Shown here piece by piece: positions 8,648 through 15,672 of a stretch of 17,567 bases of DNA. Source of the stretch: Bacillota bacterium (lineage in GTDB: Bacteria > Bacillota > Bacilli > Paenibacillales > NBRC-103111); the NCBI GenBank assembly GCA_023393235.1, contig JAEWMH010000226.1, positions 1 to 17,567 on the forward strand, read 5' to 3'. Under the pieces are notes generated by a model. It did not search any database and had not been told where the DNA came from. It worked only from the letters and a program-made list of their open reading frames with translations. Made by a program: the position numbers and the translations under genes. Numbering within the stretch: the stretch's first letter is position 1; each line of letters begins with the position of its first letter.

Positions 8648-8675
8648 TTATAAGAGGATAGGCCCCCGTACGCAA
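8647..8675 (-). promoter_or_regulatory. Sigma-A promoter of module B
   Basis: On the minus strand, TTGCGT (8675-8670), 17 bases, then a perfect TATAAT (8652-8647). It is followed at once by two Fur boxes. It lies between the esterase stop at 8707 and the binding-protein gene, so module B can be transcribed separately from module A. I see no convincing terminator in the gap, so read-through is also likely. Confidence 0.8.
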
Positions 8676-8706
8676 GACTTTTTTCCGGCCAGCGGTCAGA
8701 ACACCG

Positions 8707-9612
8707 TTACACATTCCACTCCCGCTCCTCCCGGGTCTTTGCTAATGAAATTCGAATTCCCTTGGCCAACAAGGCCGGCACCACCGAAATATGGCCTTCT
8801 CCTTCAAATTCCTTCACAACTACAGTCAGCAACGGGTGGTGAAGAGCCGAAAGACGGGCTCCCATTTCCATGGCGTTCTCCAGCATCCGGCTGTCTCCCC
8901 CGCCTTCATGCCCGCCTGCGGCAATCAGCAGGAGACGTTCGGGATCTGCCGAACTAAGGGTCTCCGTCATCTCCACGAGCCTCCGCCGGAAGGCCCTCTC
9001 CTCTTCAAGCAGGGCATGGCCGTTCCACCAGATGGAGGGGCTGCCCGCCACATAGGTCCGGAACATAGGTGCTCTGGTAAACAGCGCATGCAGCACCAGA
9101 AAACCGCCCATGGAATGCCCGATAAACGACTGTCTGCTCCGGTCCACTGGATAACGGGCCTCCACCGCCGGCATCAGCTCCAGCTCGATGAAATCGAGGA
9201 AAGCATCCGCTCCGCCTAAGGGCGGCCAAGGTTCTCTGTTTCCCCGGACAGGCAGCTGGGCTGGGTCAGCAGGAGTCGTATAATCCAGAAACCGTTCCCG
9301 CACCCGGTCCAGCCGGGACGGATAACCGATGCCAACCACTACTGCGGGATCATACCCTTTGGGCGGCTTCGTCTGCCAGCGCACCGCTTCCACGGCTGTG
9401 CCGAAGCACATTTCCGCATCAAGCAGATAAATAAAGGGATAGCCGGCAGCGGGAGGCGGGGTCTGCGGGGTGGCAAGCATAATCCGGTATTCCCGGCCGG
9501 AGACGGAGGAGCAGACCTCGATACATTCCGTACCCGCCAAAGCAAATCCATCTCCCGCCCCAGGCTCCTTTGTTGACAAATCCACAGTTTTTCGTGGCAT
9601 TTCATTAGCCAT
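8707..9612 (-). CDS. Siderophore esterase, IroE-like alpha/beta hydrolase (esterase 3)
   Basis: Cytoplasmic hydrolase likely to cleave ester bonds of an imported siderophore. Seen in 301 residues: elbow GHSMGG (Ser167), the C-terminal His in EGEGHISVVP (His274), and blocks RERFLDYTT and YVAGSPSIWW shared with the esterase at 3820-4710, of which it is a paralogue. A conserved GG/E-rich turn (AAGGHEGGG) stands where the paralogue has GIGELEKG, so the acid residue may differ. It starts at ATG 9612 with AAAGGGGAG eight bases upstream, 35 bases after the nitrogenase-like gene. It is the last gene of module A. The family is sure; the substrate is inferred. Confidence 0.9.
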   Translation of the reverse strand: MANEMPRKTVDLSTKEPGAGDGFALAGTECIEVCSSVSGREYRIMLATPQTPPPAAGYPFIYLLDAEMCFGTAVEAVRWQTKPPKGYDPAVVVGIGYPSRLDRVRERFLDYTTPADPAQLPVRGNREPWPPLGGADAFLDFIELELMPAVEARYPVDRSRQSFIGHSMGGFLVLHALFTRAPMFRTYVAGSPSIWWNGHALLEEERAFRRRLVEMTETLSSADPERLLLIAAGGHEGGGDSRMLENAMEMGARLSALHHPLLTVVVKEFEGEGHISVVPALLAKGIRISLAKTREEREWNV

Positions 9613-9647
9613 TGGTCGGACTCCCCTTTCTCTGATCGTACAGCTTC

Positions 9648-10889
9648 TCAGCCGTCCCGGTTGATTTCATTAGCCCACAGCTCCATCAGGTGCATAGCCC
9701 CCCTGTATCCGGCAAAAGGCGGTGCATAGGGGTTGATCCGCCAGGCCAGATCAGGGTTGGCAATCTGCAGGGTATCCGGCTGCCCCGCCCATTGCAGGGT
9801 TTGGCCGCTGGCCATCAGGATAGCACCCTCTGCAGCTTTGGCCGCCTCCATCCACTGCCGTTCCGTATAAAAAGGCAGCGTGCTGCTATTCCCGTAGGGG
9901 CTATCGCGCCACGCGGCTTCCACGGCCATGTCCAGCTCCTCCCTGGCAAAAGCGCCTATTCCCGCCACACTCTCGGCAGGTCCGCCCAAAAACAGACGCG
10001 CCTTCCCCTTCCGATACCGGATGGCCGGCACCAACTGGCGGGAGGCTTGTCTGGCCTCCGCTGACTCCTGGCCGATGAAGCCGGCGTCCGGCTTACGCCC
10101 GATGGCTTCACCCACCTGCACCAGCCAGCGGGTAGTTCCTTCTATCCCGTAGGGGCAGCCCAACACATAGGGGGTGGCATGGTTGTCCTTCAGCCATCCG
10201 GCTGCAGCAACGGCCTCTTCCCGCACTGCCAGATTGAGGCTTGCAGCGCCAAGCGTACGCAGCTCCTCCACCGAAGCCCCAGCGGTCATGACGCATTGCG
10301 GCTTCATCCCGAAGGCTCCCCACATCAGGCGCTCCAGCTCGGCGGCCTCCGCCCGGAAGCGGAAACGGTCGGCGCAGGAGCCGATAATGTTGAAGGTGCC
10401 AGACTCTGCCTTCCGATCACGATCCGGCTGCCGATCCGGCGCCAAACTCAGCTCCCGGGCCAGAACAGCCAGCGCCTCCTCCACACCGCGGCCGGCATCT
10501 TCGTGAAAGCCTCCTTTGCCAAAGGCCATCACCGGCACCTCAGGGTACAGCCCGCCCAGCTCCCGGGCCAACGCCCCCAGATCCGTCCCGATAATTTCCG
10601 GAACAGAGGAAGGCAGCAGGAATACCGCCTGCGGCGCATCCTTTTGGATAACATTCCGAACTGCGTCCAGCAGCCGGTCCGTGGAGCCCAATGCAATGTC
10701 GTTTTCGTTCAAGTGCGTCGCATATAATCCGCAAGCCCCGCTTACTCCCATCCGTTCCAAGGCAACCCGCGCATACACCATATGCCCCATGGAGCCAAAC
10801 TCCACCAAGGCGGCATTGCGGATGGTGGACAGGGTCCACAGGATTCCCATCCGCCCGGATGCAGGGGGACGAAACCGGTACAATCCCAC
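9648..10889 (-). CDS. Nitrogenase component 1-like protein, beta-type (NifK/BchB-like)
   Basis: Second subunit of a nitrogenase-like reductase. Seen in 413 residues from GTG 10889 (AAGGAGGAG six bases upstream): family blocks GSMGHMVY (32-39), PSSVPEIIGTDL (93-104, matching NifK's TTCMAEVIGDDL), GCPYGIEGTTRWL (244-256) and a C-terminal GYRGAMHLMELWANEI (394-409). The cysteines that hold the P-cluster in NifK are gone: His36 stands at the GSxGC position, Ser95 at the third, and there is no Cys before residue 53. In my memory of BchB/ChlB, the Asp36 ligand of the NB-cluster aligns with this His36. It follows the alpha-type partner by 16 bases. Family membership is firm; the reaction and substrate are unknown. 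Confidence 0.88.
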   Translation of the reverse strand: MGLYRFRPPASGRMGILWTLSTIRNAALVEFGSMGHMVYARVALERMGVSGACGLYATHLNENDIALGSTDRLLDAVRNVIQKDAPQAVFLLPSSVPEIIGTDLGALARELGGLYPEVPVMAFGKGGFHEDAGRGVEEALAVLARELSLAPDRQPDRDRKAESGTFNIIGSCADRFRFRAEAAELERLMWGAFGMKPQCVMTAGASVEELRTLGAASLNLAVREEAVAAAGWLKDNHATPYVLGCPYGIEGTTRWLVQVGEAIGRKPDAGFIGQESAEARQASRQLVPAIRYRKGKARLFLGGPAESVAGIGAFAREELDMAVEAAWRDSPYGNSSTLPFYTERQWMEAAKAAEGAILMASGQTLQWAGQPDTLQIANPDLAWRINPYAPPFAGYRGAMHLMELWANEINRDG

Positions 10890-10905
10890 AGCATTCTCCT
10901 CCTTT

Positions 10906-12192
10906 TTACTCTTGTTGCAGGGCCATGGCCTTGGACAAGCTCTCCAACAGCCGGAGGCTCCTGCCGAAGCCGCAGGTGGCTGCAGATGTGGCCTGCCCCT
11001 CCAGATAAACCGTTCCCTGTGCACGGGAAACCAAAGGCCGCCCCACACATAGGCCCGGTGACAGCTCCGCAATAACGGCTCCGTCCGTTTCCGGACTGGC
11101 CATGTGGCAAATCCGCGGATCAAACCCGCTTTTGACAATGGTCCGCCCCCACGCCTTATCCCCATGTCCGAAGCCTTCCATATGAATCAGAACGGGCTCC
11201 ATTCCCAGCCATGTGAAATACGCCGCCAACGGCAGCGGGTCCACACGCCCTTCCGTAATGGCAAAGGTGACTCCCTTCATACGTGCCCCTGCTTCCCGCT
11301 CCAATGCAAGCAGTTCCTCACGTGCCGGGTATGTATTCTCCTGTTGGGGAATGTCTAATAGGTCCGCAATGCGCTCATACGCCTGCTCGATTTCCGTGCA
11401 GCTATACGCACTGTGCAGCTGAACGGAAGGAATACCAAAGCGCTTCTCCATCACTGCCGCCAGCTCGGCAAAATGCGGGGAAGCCACAATGTTAAGCGAC
11501 GCCTCGGACGCGGCCAGAAAGTCCTCCAGCGGAGAGCCGGGACCCAGGTGCCTGATGCGCCAGCCCTGCCCCTCCAACAGCTCCCCCAGCTCCGGACCTG
11601 TGGCAGTCCGCGGCGTTCCGAAGCTCAGTATGTTAATGGTGTGGGCTATTCCGGTTTCCGGCCCTTCCTCCATGAGGCTGCCCAAAGCGGCCAGCGTCCG
11701 CCAGTAACCAGGGGCATAGCTGCTGCATGCAAAATGGGCGGCTTGCACCACCGCAAGTCTTGCCGTCGAAAGCTGCGGCTCCAGCTCCTGGACCAGCAGC
11801 TCCACATCCTCCGCAATCAGGTTGGGAATGCAGGTTACAATCAGCAGAATGGCCCGGGCTCCCGCGGCATCCATTTCCTTGATCGCCTCACCCAGTCCCT
11901 TACTGCAGCCGAACACCACTTCGTTTCCGTCCAAAAGATACACCCAATGCAGCTCGCCATTTTTGCCGAAGGGTTCCGGAATAACCATTTTGCTGTAGGT
12001 GCCGCATTCCGGCATGCCGATCACCAAGGTGGACACACCGGCCATCCGACCGGCCAGGGACAAGCTGGTATGCATGGGGCAATGGCTGCCCGGGTTAGCC
12101 GTCGGAGTCAGCATTTCAATCGCCCGCTCCGACTTCACTGCGGACAACCGGCGCAGGTGCGCAAGCCCAGAAGCCGTGCTGTCTTGAATCAT
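10906..12192 (-). CDS. Nitrogenase component 1-like protein, alpha-type (NifD/BchN-like)
   Basis: First subunit of a nitrogenase-like reductase pair. Seen in 428 residues from ATG 12192: Cys38 (SHCPM), Cys63 in PECGTYS (matching NifD GCGxYS) and Cys121 in VTCIPNLIAEDV (matching the CxxxLIGDDI block). The spacings of 25 and 58 are close to those of the three NB-cluster cysteines of BchN. In the central domain SLNIVASPHF aligns with NifD NLVHCYRSMN, so the FeMo-cofactor cysteine (Cys275 in Azotobacter) is replaced by Ser. This argues against nitrogen fixation. A GTG at 12204 is an alternative start; I prefer ATG 12192, with GGTGA seven to eight bases upstream. It lies 40 bases after the permease. 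Function unknown; a reductase acting on siderophore, iron or a cofactor is inferred. Confidence 0.88.
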   Translation of the reverse strand: MIQDSTASGLAHLRRLSAVKSERAIEMLTPTANPGSHCPMHTSLSLAGRMAGVSTLVIGMPECGTYSKMVIPEPFGKNGELHWVYLLDGNEVVFGCSKGLGEAIKEMDAAGARAILLIVTCIPNLIAEDVELLVQELEPQLSTARLAVVQAAHFACSSYAPGYWRTLAALGSLMEEGPETGIAHTINILSFGTPRTATGPELGELLEGQGWRIRHLGPGSPLEDFLAASEASLNIVASPHFAELAAVMEKRFGIPSVQLHSAYSCTEIEQAYERIADLLDIPQQENTYPAREELLALEREAGARMKGVTFAITEGRVDPLPLAAYFTWLGMEPVLIHMEGFGHGDKAWGRTIVKSGFDPRICHMASPETDGAVIAELSPGLCVGRPLVSRAQGTVYLEGQATSAATCGFGRSLRLLESLSKAMALQQE

Positions 12193-12232
12193 CGTAGGAC
12201 TCACCCGCTTTCTTTTATATAATGGATAAGGC

Positions 12233-13279
12233 TCATCTGCCGCTTTTAATTAAGAGGTAAAGGAAGTACGGCCCCCCCACCACTGCCACAACCAGGCCCG
12301 CAGGAAGCTCATCGGGGCTGACCACAATCCGTCCCAAGGTATCCGCGGCGGATACAATTAGCGCTCCCGTCAGGGCAGAGATGGGAAGCAGCACATGGTG
12401 GCGGGTGCCGGTGAGCATTTTGGCCAGATGAGGGGCAATCAGCCCCACAAAGCTGATGCTGCCGCTGACCGCTACACAGGAGGCTGCCAATCCGACTGCG
12501 GCCATAAGCAGGCTGCGCCGCTCCTTCTCCACCCGGGCTCCCAGCCCTCCGGCCACATCGTCCCCCAGATTCAGGGCATCCAGCATCCGGGACTTGGACC
12601 ATACATAGGGCAACAGCATGATCAGCCAAGGCAAAAGCGCCCACACAAACTTCCAGTTGGAGCCCCAAATACTGCCCGCCTGCCACTGCACCAGAAAATC
12701 GAACTGGGCCTCATCCAGACTCATCACCAGTACGGTCATGGCAGAGGTAATACCCGCCTGCAGGGCAATACCCACCAAAATCAGCCGTATCGGACTGATG
12801 CCTTCCTCTCTTTTGTAGGCCAGTATATAAATCACGACGGCAGCCATACCCGCTCCGGCCAATGCCAGGACCGGCAGCAGGAAGATGGAACCGGCGGATT
12901 TGGACCCGAACACCATAATGAAGAGGACAACCATTAACCCGGCGCCTGCGTTGATGCCCAACAAACCGGGGTCCGCCAGCGGATTGCGGGCTACCCCCTG
13001 GATAATGGAACCGGCTACGCCCAAGCCAGCCCCCACCAGCAGGGAGAGAACAATCCGGGGCAGACGGAATTGGAACAGCACCATATTCTCCTTCTCGGTT
13101 CCTCCTCCGAACAAGGTCCGGATGGTATCCAGTGGTGTCAGCCGGGAAAAACCCGTGTTCATGCTGATGACAAAGGAAACGGCCAGCAGAACCGTGATCA
13201 CTACCGCCACTGCCACATTCCGGCGGATGGTTTTCCGGCGGAACTGCTCCATGGTCAAGCTGATTTGTGCCATCGTCAT
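12233..13279 (-). CDS. FecCD-family siderophore permease (module A, second permease)
   Basis: Membrane subunit of the module A ferric-siderophore importer. Seen in 348 residues: a first hydrophobic helix (about 21-40), FQFRLPRIVLSLLVGAGLGVAG, VARNPLADPGLLGINAGAG, the ATPase-coupling block ISFVGLIAPHLAKMLTG and a terminal GGPYFLYLLIKS. FecCD length is normal. It starts at ATG 13279 with GGAGG five bases upstream and overlaps the previous permease stop by four bases (ATGA). It corresponds to the module B permease at 5525-6550 (shared NWKFV and LGxNAGAG regions), supporting duplication of the transporter block. Confidence 0.95.
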   Translation of the reverse strand: MTMAQISLTMEQFRRKTIRRNVAVAVVITVLLAVSFVISMNTGFSRLTPLDTIRTLFGGGTEKENMVLFQFRLPRIVLSLLVGAGLGVAGSIIQGVARNPLADPGLLGINAGAGLMVVLFIMVFGSKSAGSIFLLPVLALAGAGMAAVVIYILAYKREEGISPIRLILVGIALQAGITSAMTVLVMSLDEAQFDFLVQWQAGSIWGSNWKFVWALLPWLIMLLPYVWSKSRMLDALNLGDDVAGGLGARVEKERRSLLMAAVGLAASCVAVSGSISFVGLIAPHLAKMLTGTRHHVLLPISALTGALIVSAADTLGRIVVSPDELPAGLVVAVVGGPYFLYLLIKSGR

Positions 13280-14322
13280 CCAGCCCTCCTTTGTTTACGG
13301 GCCAGATAAAGGAAAAAGGGCACGCCGATTAAGGCCACCACCGCCCCGATGGGAATTTCAGAAGGCGGGTTGATGGTTCTCGCCGCCAAATCCGCTGTCA
13401 CCAATAGCAAAGCCCCGAATACTGCGGAGGCGGGAATAATGTACCGGTAATCCACGCCCACCATTGCCCGGCACACATGAGGCACCACCAGACCGATAAA
13501 GCCCACTGCACCGACAACGGCAACAGACACCCCCGCCAACAGAAGCACAAGGATGGTCCCGATGGTTTTCACCAACGCCGTCTTCAGCCCCAAACCCTGC
13601 GCCACATCCTCACCCAGGTTCATCAAGGAAACCGACCGGGAAAGCAGCATAGCCCCAAGGATAGCCGCGATGATTATAGGTGCCGCCAGCTTCAACTGGC
13701 TCCAGTCACTTCCCGCCACACCGCCGGAGGTCCAGAACATCAGGCTCCGCGCCACGTTGTAGTAGATGGCAATGCTTTGGCTGAGAGCAGTCAACAGCGC
13801 TGTTACCGCTGCTCCCGCCAATACCAGCCGCATGGGGGAGGCCCCGCCCCTCTGTAAGGAGGCGATGCCATATACTAACCCCGCGCCTAGAGCAGCACCG
13901 ACGAAGGAGAGCATCATAATCTGCAGATAGGAGATTCCCGAAAAAAACGCAAAGCAGATGGACAGCATAAACCCGGCTCCCGCGTTTAAGCCCATCAATC
14001 CCGCATCCGCCATGGGATTGCGGGTCATCCCTTGCATAAGAGCCCCCGCTACTCCGAAGGAGGCTCCGATCAAGGCGCTTGCAATCACCCGGGGCAGCCG
14101 TAAATTGTAGATGACCATATGCTGCGGGTTGGTGTTGTCCCGGTGAACTACCGCATCCCATACCACTTGAAGGGGAATGGGCATGGCGCCCTTGGAGACG
14201 GAATAGAGCATTCCGGTTAACAATACAGCAAACCCGGCCAGAATAATCAGCCAGCCGGTATGGATTTTGAATTTGTTGACAGCCCCGGGAACTGCCAGCA
14301 CTTTTGCCGAAACACGGTTCAT
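13276..14322 (-). CDS. FecCD-family siderophore permease (module A, first permease)
   Basis: Partner of the following permease in the module A importer. Seen in 348 residues: an N-terminal helix (about 22-42), NLRLPRVIASALIGASFGVAGALMQ, GMTRNPMADAGLMGLNAGAG, the coupling block AVGFIGLVVPHVCRAMVGVDYR, and terminal GVPFFLYLARK. It begins at ATG 14322 with AGGAGG eight bases before it. A 102-base gap containing a stem-loop separates it from the binding-protein gene. It corresponds to the module B permease at 6540-7550. Confidence 0.95.
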   Translation of the reverse strand: MNRVSAKVLAVPGAVNKFKIHTGWLIILAGFAVLLTGMLYSVSKGAMPIPLQVVWDAVVHRDNTNPQHMVIYNLRLPRVIASALIGASFGVAGALMQGMTRNPMADAGLMGLNAGAGFMLSICFAFFSGISYLQIMMLSFVGAALGAGLVYGIASLQRGGASPMRLVLAGAAVTALLTALSQSIAIYYNVARSLMFWTSGGVAGSDWSQLKLAAPIIIAAILGAMLLSRSVSLMNLGEDVAQGLGLKTALVKTIGTILVLLLAGVSVAVVGAVGFIGLVVPHVCRAMVGVDYRYIIPASAVFGALLLVTADLAARTINPPSEIPIGAVVALIGVPFFLYLARKQRRAG

Positions 14323-14361
14323 TCCTGTTGCCTCCTACGCCGTAACCTCATGGACCATATG

Positions 14362-14407
14362 CCAAAACAGGCCCCGCCCCTTTGTACCTGGACGGATACC
14401 TGTTTGG
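14362..14407 (-). other. Stem-loop between binding-protein and permease genes
   Basis: On the minus-strand transcript CCAAACAGG (14407-14399) pairs with CCTGTTTTGG (14371-14362) with one bulged U and a 27-base loop. No U-tract follows, so it is not a classic terminator. Such stem-loops after a binding-protein gene often protect its mRNA so that the receptor is made in excess; that role is inferred here. Confidence 0.5.
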
Positions 14408-14424
14408 TTTATGTCGGGCTTCAA

Positions 14425-15447
14425 TTATTTCAACATAAACTCCGAAATGGCTTTGACACCATATTCCACACCCAGAGGTCCCGCGGAGAAGGCTGCCCGG
14501 TCAAGAATGAACACATGGTTGTTTTTCACGGCAGTGAGCGTGTTCCATACCGGGTTCTTCTTCAATTCTTCCAGGGCGGTCTCTTCGGAATTGCTGGTCA
14601 TATCATCCCACAGGAAGATGTAGCTGGGATTCAGCTGGAGCAGCCCTTCCAGGGTAAAGATGTTATCCTTGCCATGCACGGCAGGGTAATTGGCAGGCGG
14701 TGTCAGTCCCAAACCGGCTGTTTTGTCATAGAAGGCCACACAACGGTCCAGGCCAAATGCGGTATAGGTACCTTTATTGTTGAAGGAAATGAAGGCAACT
14801 GTCTGATCCTTCTTGGCAGCCAGCTTTTCACGGTTGGTGACAATCAGCTTCTCAATCTCTGCTACCTTGTCCTGGCCCTTCTTGGGCTCGCCGATCAGCT
14901 TGGAGAATTCCACCAGACGACCCTTCCAATCCAGGTCATTCTTAAATACCACAACCGGTGCCACTTGCTTCAGTTGGTCCATAATCTTGTCGTTATAAGG
15001 GGTAGCCGCGATAATCAGATCAGGCTTGGATTCCAGTACCTTTTCCACACTGACGGTGGTGCCCAAATCGAGGACATTGGCTTGCCCCTTAATGAAGGGC
15101 TGGAAGGACAGGAAGCCGAACAGAGAGTTTGCATTGTCCGCCGCTACCGGGGTCACACCAAGGGAGAACCAGGGCTCAAGGAAATGGAAGAAAGCAACGG
15201 CCACGCGCTTCGGACGCTCCTTTATGACAACATCATTGCCCAGAGCATCCTTGTATGTCAGCGGAAAAACAGCCGCACCCGCTTTCGGAGCTGCAGAGGC
15301 AGCAGCGCTTGCACTTGCCGCAACGGTTGCGGCGGGGCTTGCTCCGGCAGCCGAAGTATTCCCATCAGCCGCTTCTTTACCCCCACAGCCTGCCATCAGT
15401 CCGGCTGCAAATGCGAATGTCAAACATAATGCCAATAGCTTCTTCAA
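14425..15447 (-). CDS. Iron-siderophore binding lipoprotein (module A)
   Basis: Lipid-anchored receptor for the module A importer. Seen: 340 residues from a TTG start at 15447, chosen because GGAGGG lies six bases upstream and the signal peptide (KKLLALCLTFAFAAGLMAGC) starts exactly there; the frame is open further up to 15489 without a ribosome site. Lipobox LMAGC gives Cys21, followed by an Ala/Ser-rich linker to about 55, then the PF01497 lobes with RPKRVAVAFFHFLEPWFSLGV, ESKPDLIIAA and YIFLWDD. It differs from the module B receptor in the ligand-binding lobes, so the two may take different siderophores. The promoter region upstream has a Fur box and probable AraC sites. Confidence 0.92.
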   Translation of the reverse strand: MKKLLALCLTFAFAAGLMAGCGGKEAADGNTSAAGASPAATVAASASAAASAAPKAGAAVFPLTYKDALGNDVVIKERPKRVAVAFFHFLEPWFSLGVTPVAADNANSLFGFLSFQPFIKGQANVLDLGTTVSVEKVLESKPDLIIAATPYNDKIMDQLKQVAPVVVFKNDLDWKGRLVEFSKLIGEPKKGQDKVAEIEKLIVTNREKLAAKKDQTVAFISFNNKGTYTAFGLDRCVAFYDKTAGLGLTPPANYPAVHGKDNIFTLEGLLQLNPSYIFLWDDMTSNSEETALEELKKNPVWNTLTAVKNNHVFILDRAAFSAGPLGVEYGVKAISEFMLK

Positions 15448-15499
15448 TCTAATCCCTCCACTTTTAAATGCAGATTCTCTATTATGCAACTCTCCTCAT

Positions 15500-15514
15500 T
15501 GATAATGATTCGCA
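15500..15514. promoter_or_regulatory. Fur box (module A)
   Basis: TGATAATGATTCGCA matches the 7-1-7 Fur consensus at about 11-12 of 14 specified positions. It lies 52 bases before the TTG start and just downstream of the candidate -10 at 15531-15536, where it would block transcription. Confidence 0.75.
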
Positions 15515-15530
15515 ATTGCAGCTATAAAGC

Positions 15531-15539
15531 ATTCTAGCA
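15531..15539 (-). promoter_or_regulatory. Candidate extended -10 of module A promoter
   Basis: On the minus strand TGCTAGAAT is an extended -10 (TGn plus TAGAAT, one mismatch to TATAAT). The -35 position (15559-15554, TTTCTC) is poor and directly abuts a pair of direct repeats, the usual layout of an activator-dependent promoter. Confidence 0.45.
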
Positions 15540-15558
15540 TGTGCATAGTGTGAGAGAA

Positions 15559-15594
15559 ATGGAGGATTTCCTGAACCGGGGATGGACAATTTCC
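15559..15594 (-). promoter_or_regulatory. Paired 13-bp direct repeats, candidate AraC operator
   Basis: On the minus strand GGAAATTGTCCAT (15594-15582) and GGAAATCCTCCAT (15571-15559) agree at 11 of 13 positions and repeat with a 23-base period, about two helical turns, on the same face of DNA. They sit between the AraC gene and module A, immediately upstream of the weak -35. AraC-family activators such as Btr bind tandem direct repeats in this position; assignment to this regulator is inferred. Confidence 0.5.
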
Positions 15595-15672
15595 TTCTTA
15601 TCTCGGAGCTCCACCAAAAGGATTGGGATTGGGATGGTACCTGCGAAGTCTTTCGATACTATAGGGTTCGTT

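Noticed and set aside
8653..8706. Terminator after esterase 3
   Set aside because: I looked for a hairpin followed by a T-run in the minus direction and found only a weak GGCC pairing and an A-run, not a terminator.
10890..11165. N-terminal extension of the beta-type nitrogenase-like gene to 11165
   Set aside because: The extra 92 codons overlap the conserved C-terminus of the alpha-type gene in another frame, whereas GTG 10889 has a strong ribosome site.
9648..12192. True molybdenum nitrogenase NifDK
   Set aside because: The proteins are shorter than NifD/NifK, the beta-type has no P-cluster cysteines, the cofactor cysteine is missing and no nif genes accompany them.
14260..15429. A 389-codon plus-strand open frame
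   Set aside because: It is antisense to the module A binding lipoprotein, which has a signal peptide, lipobox and ribosome site.
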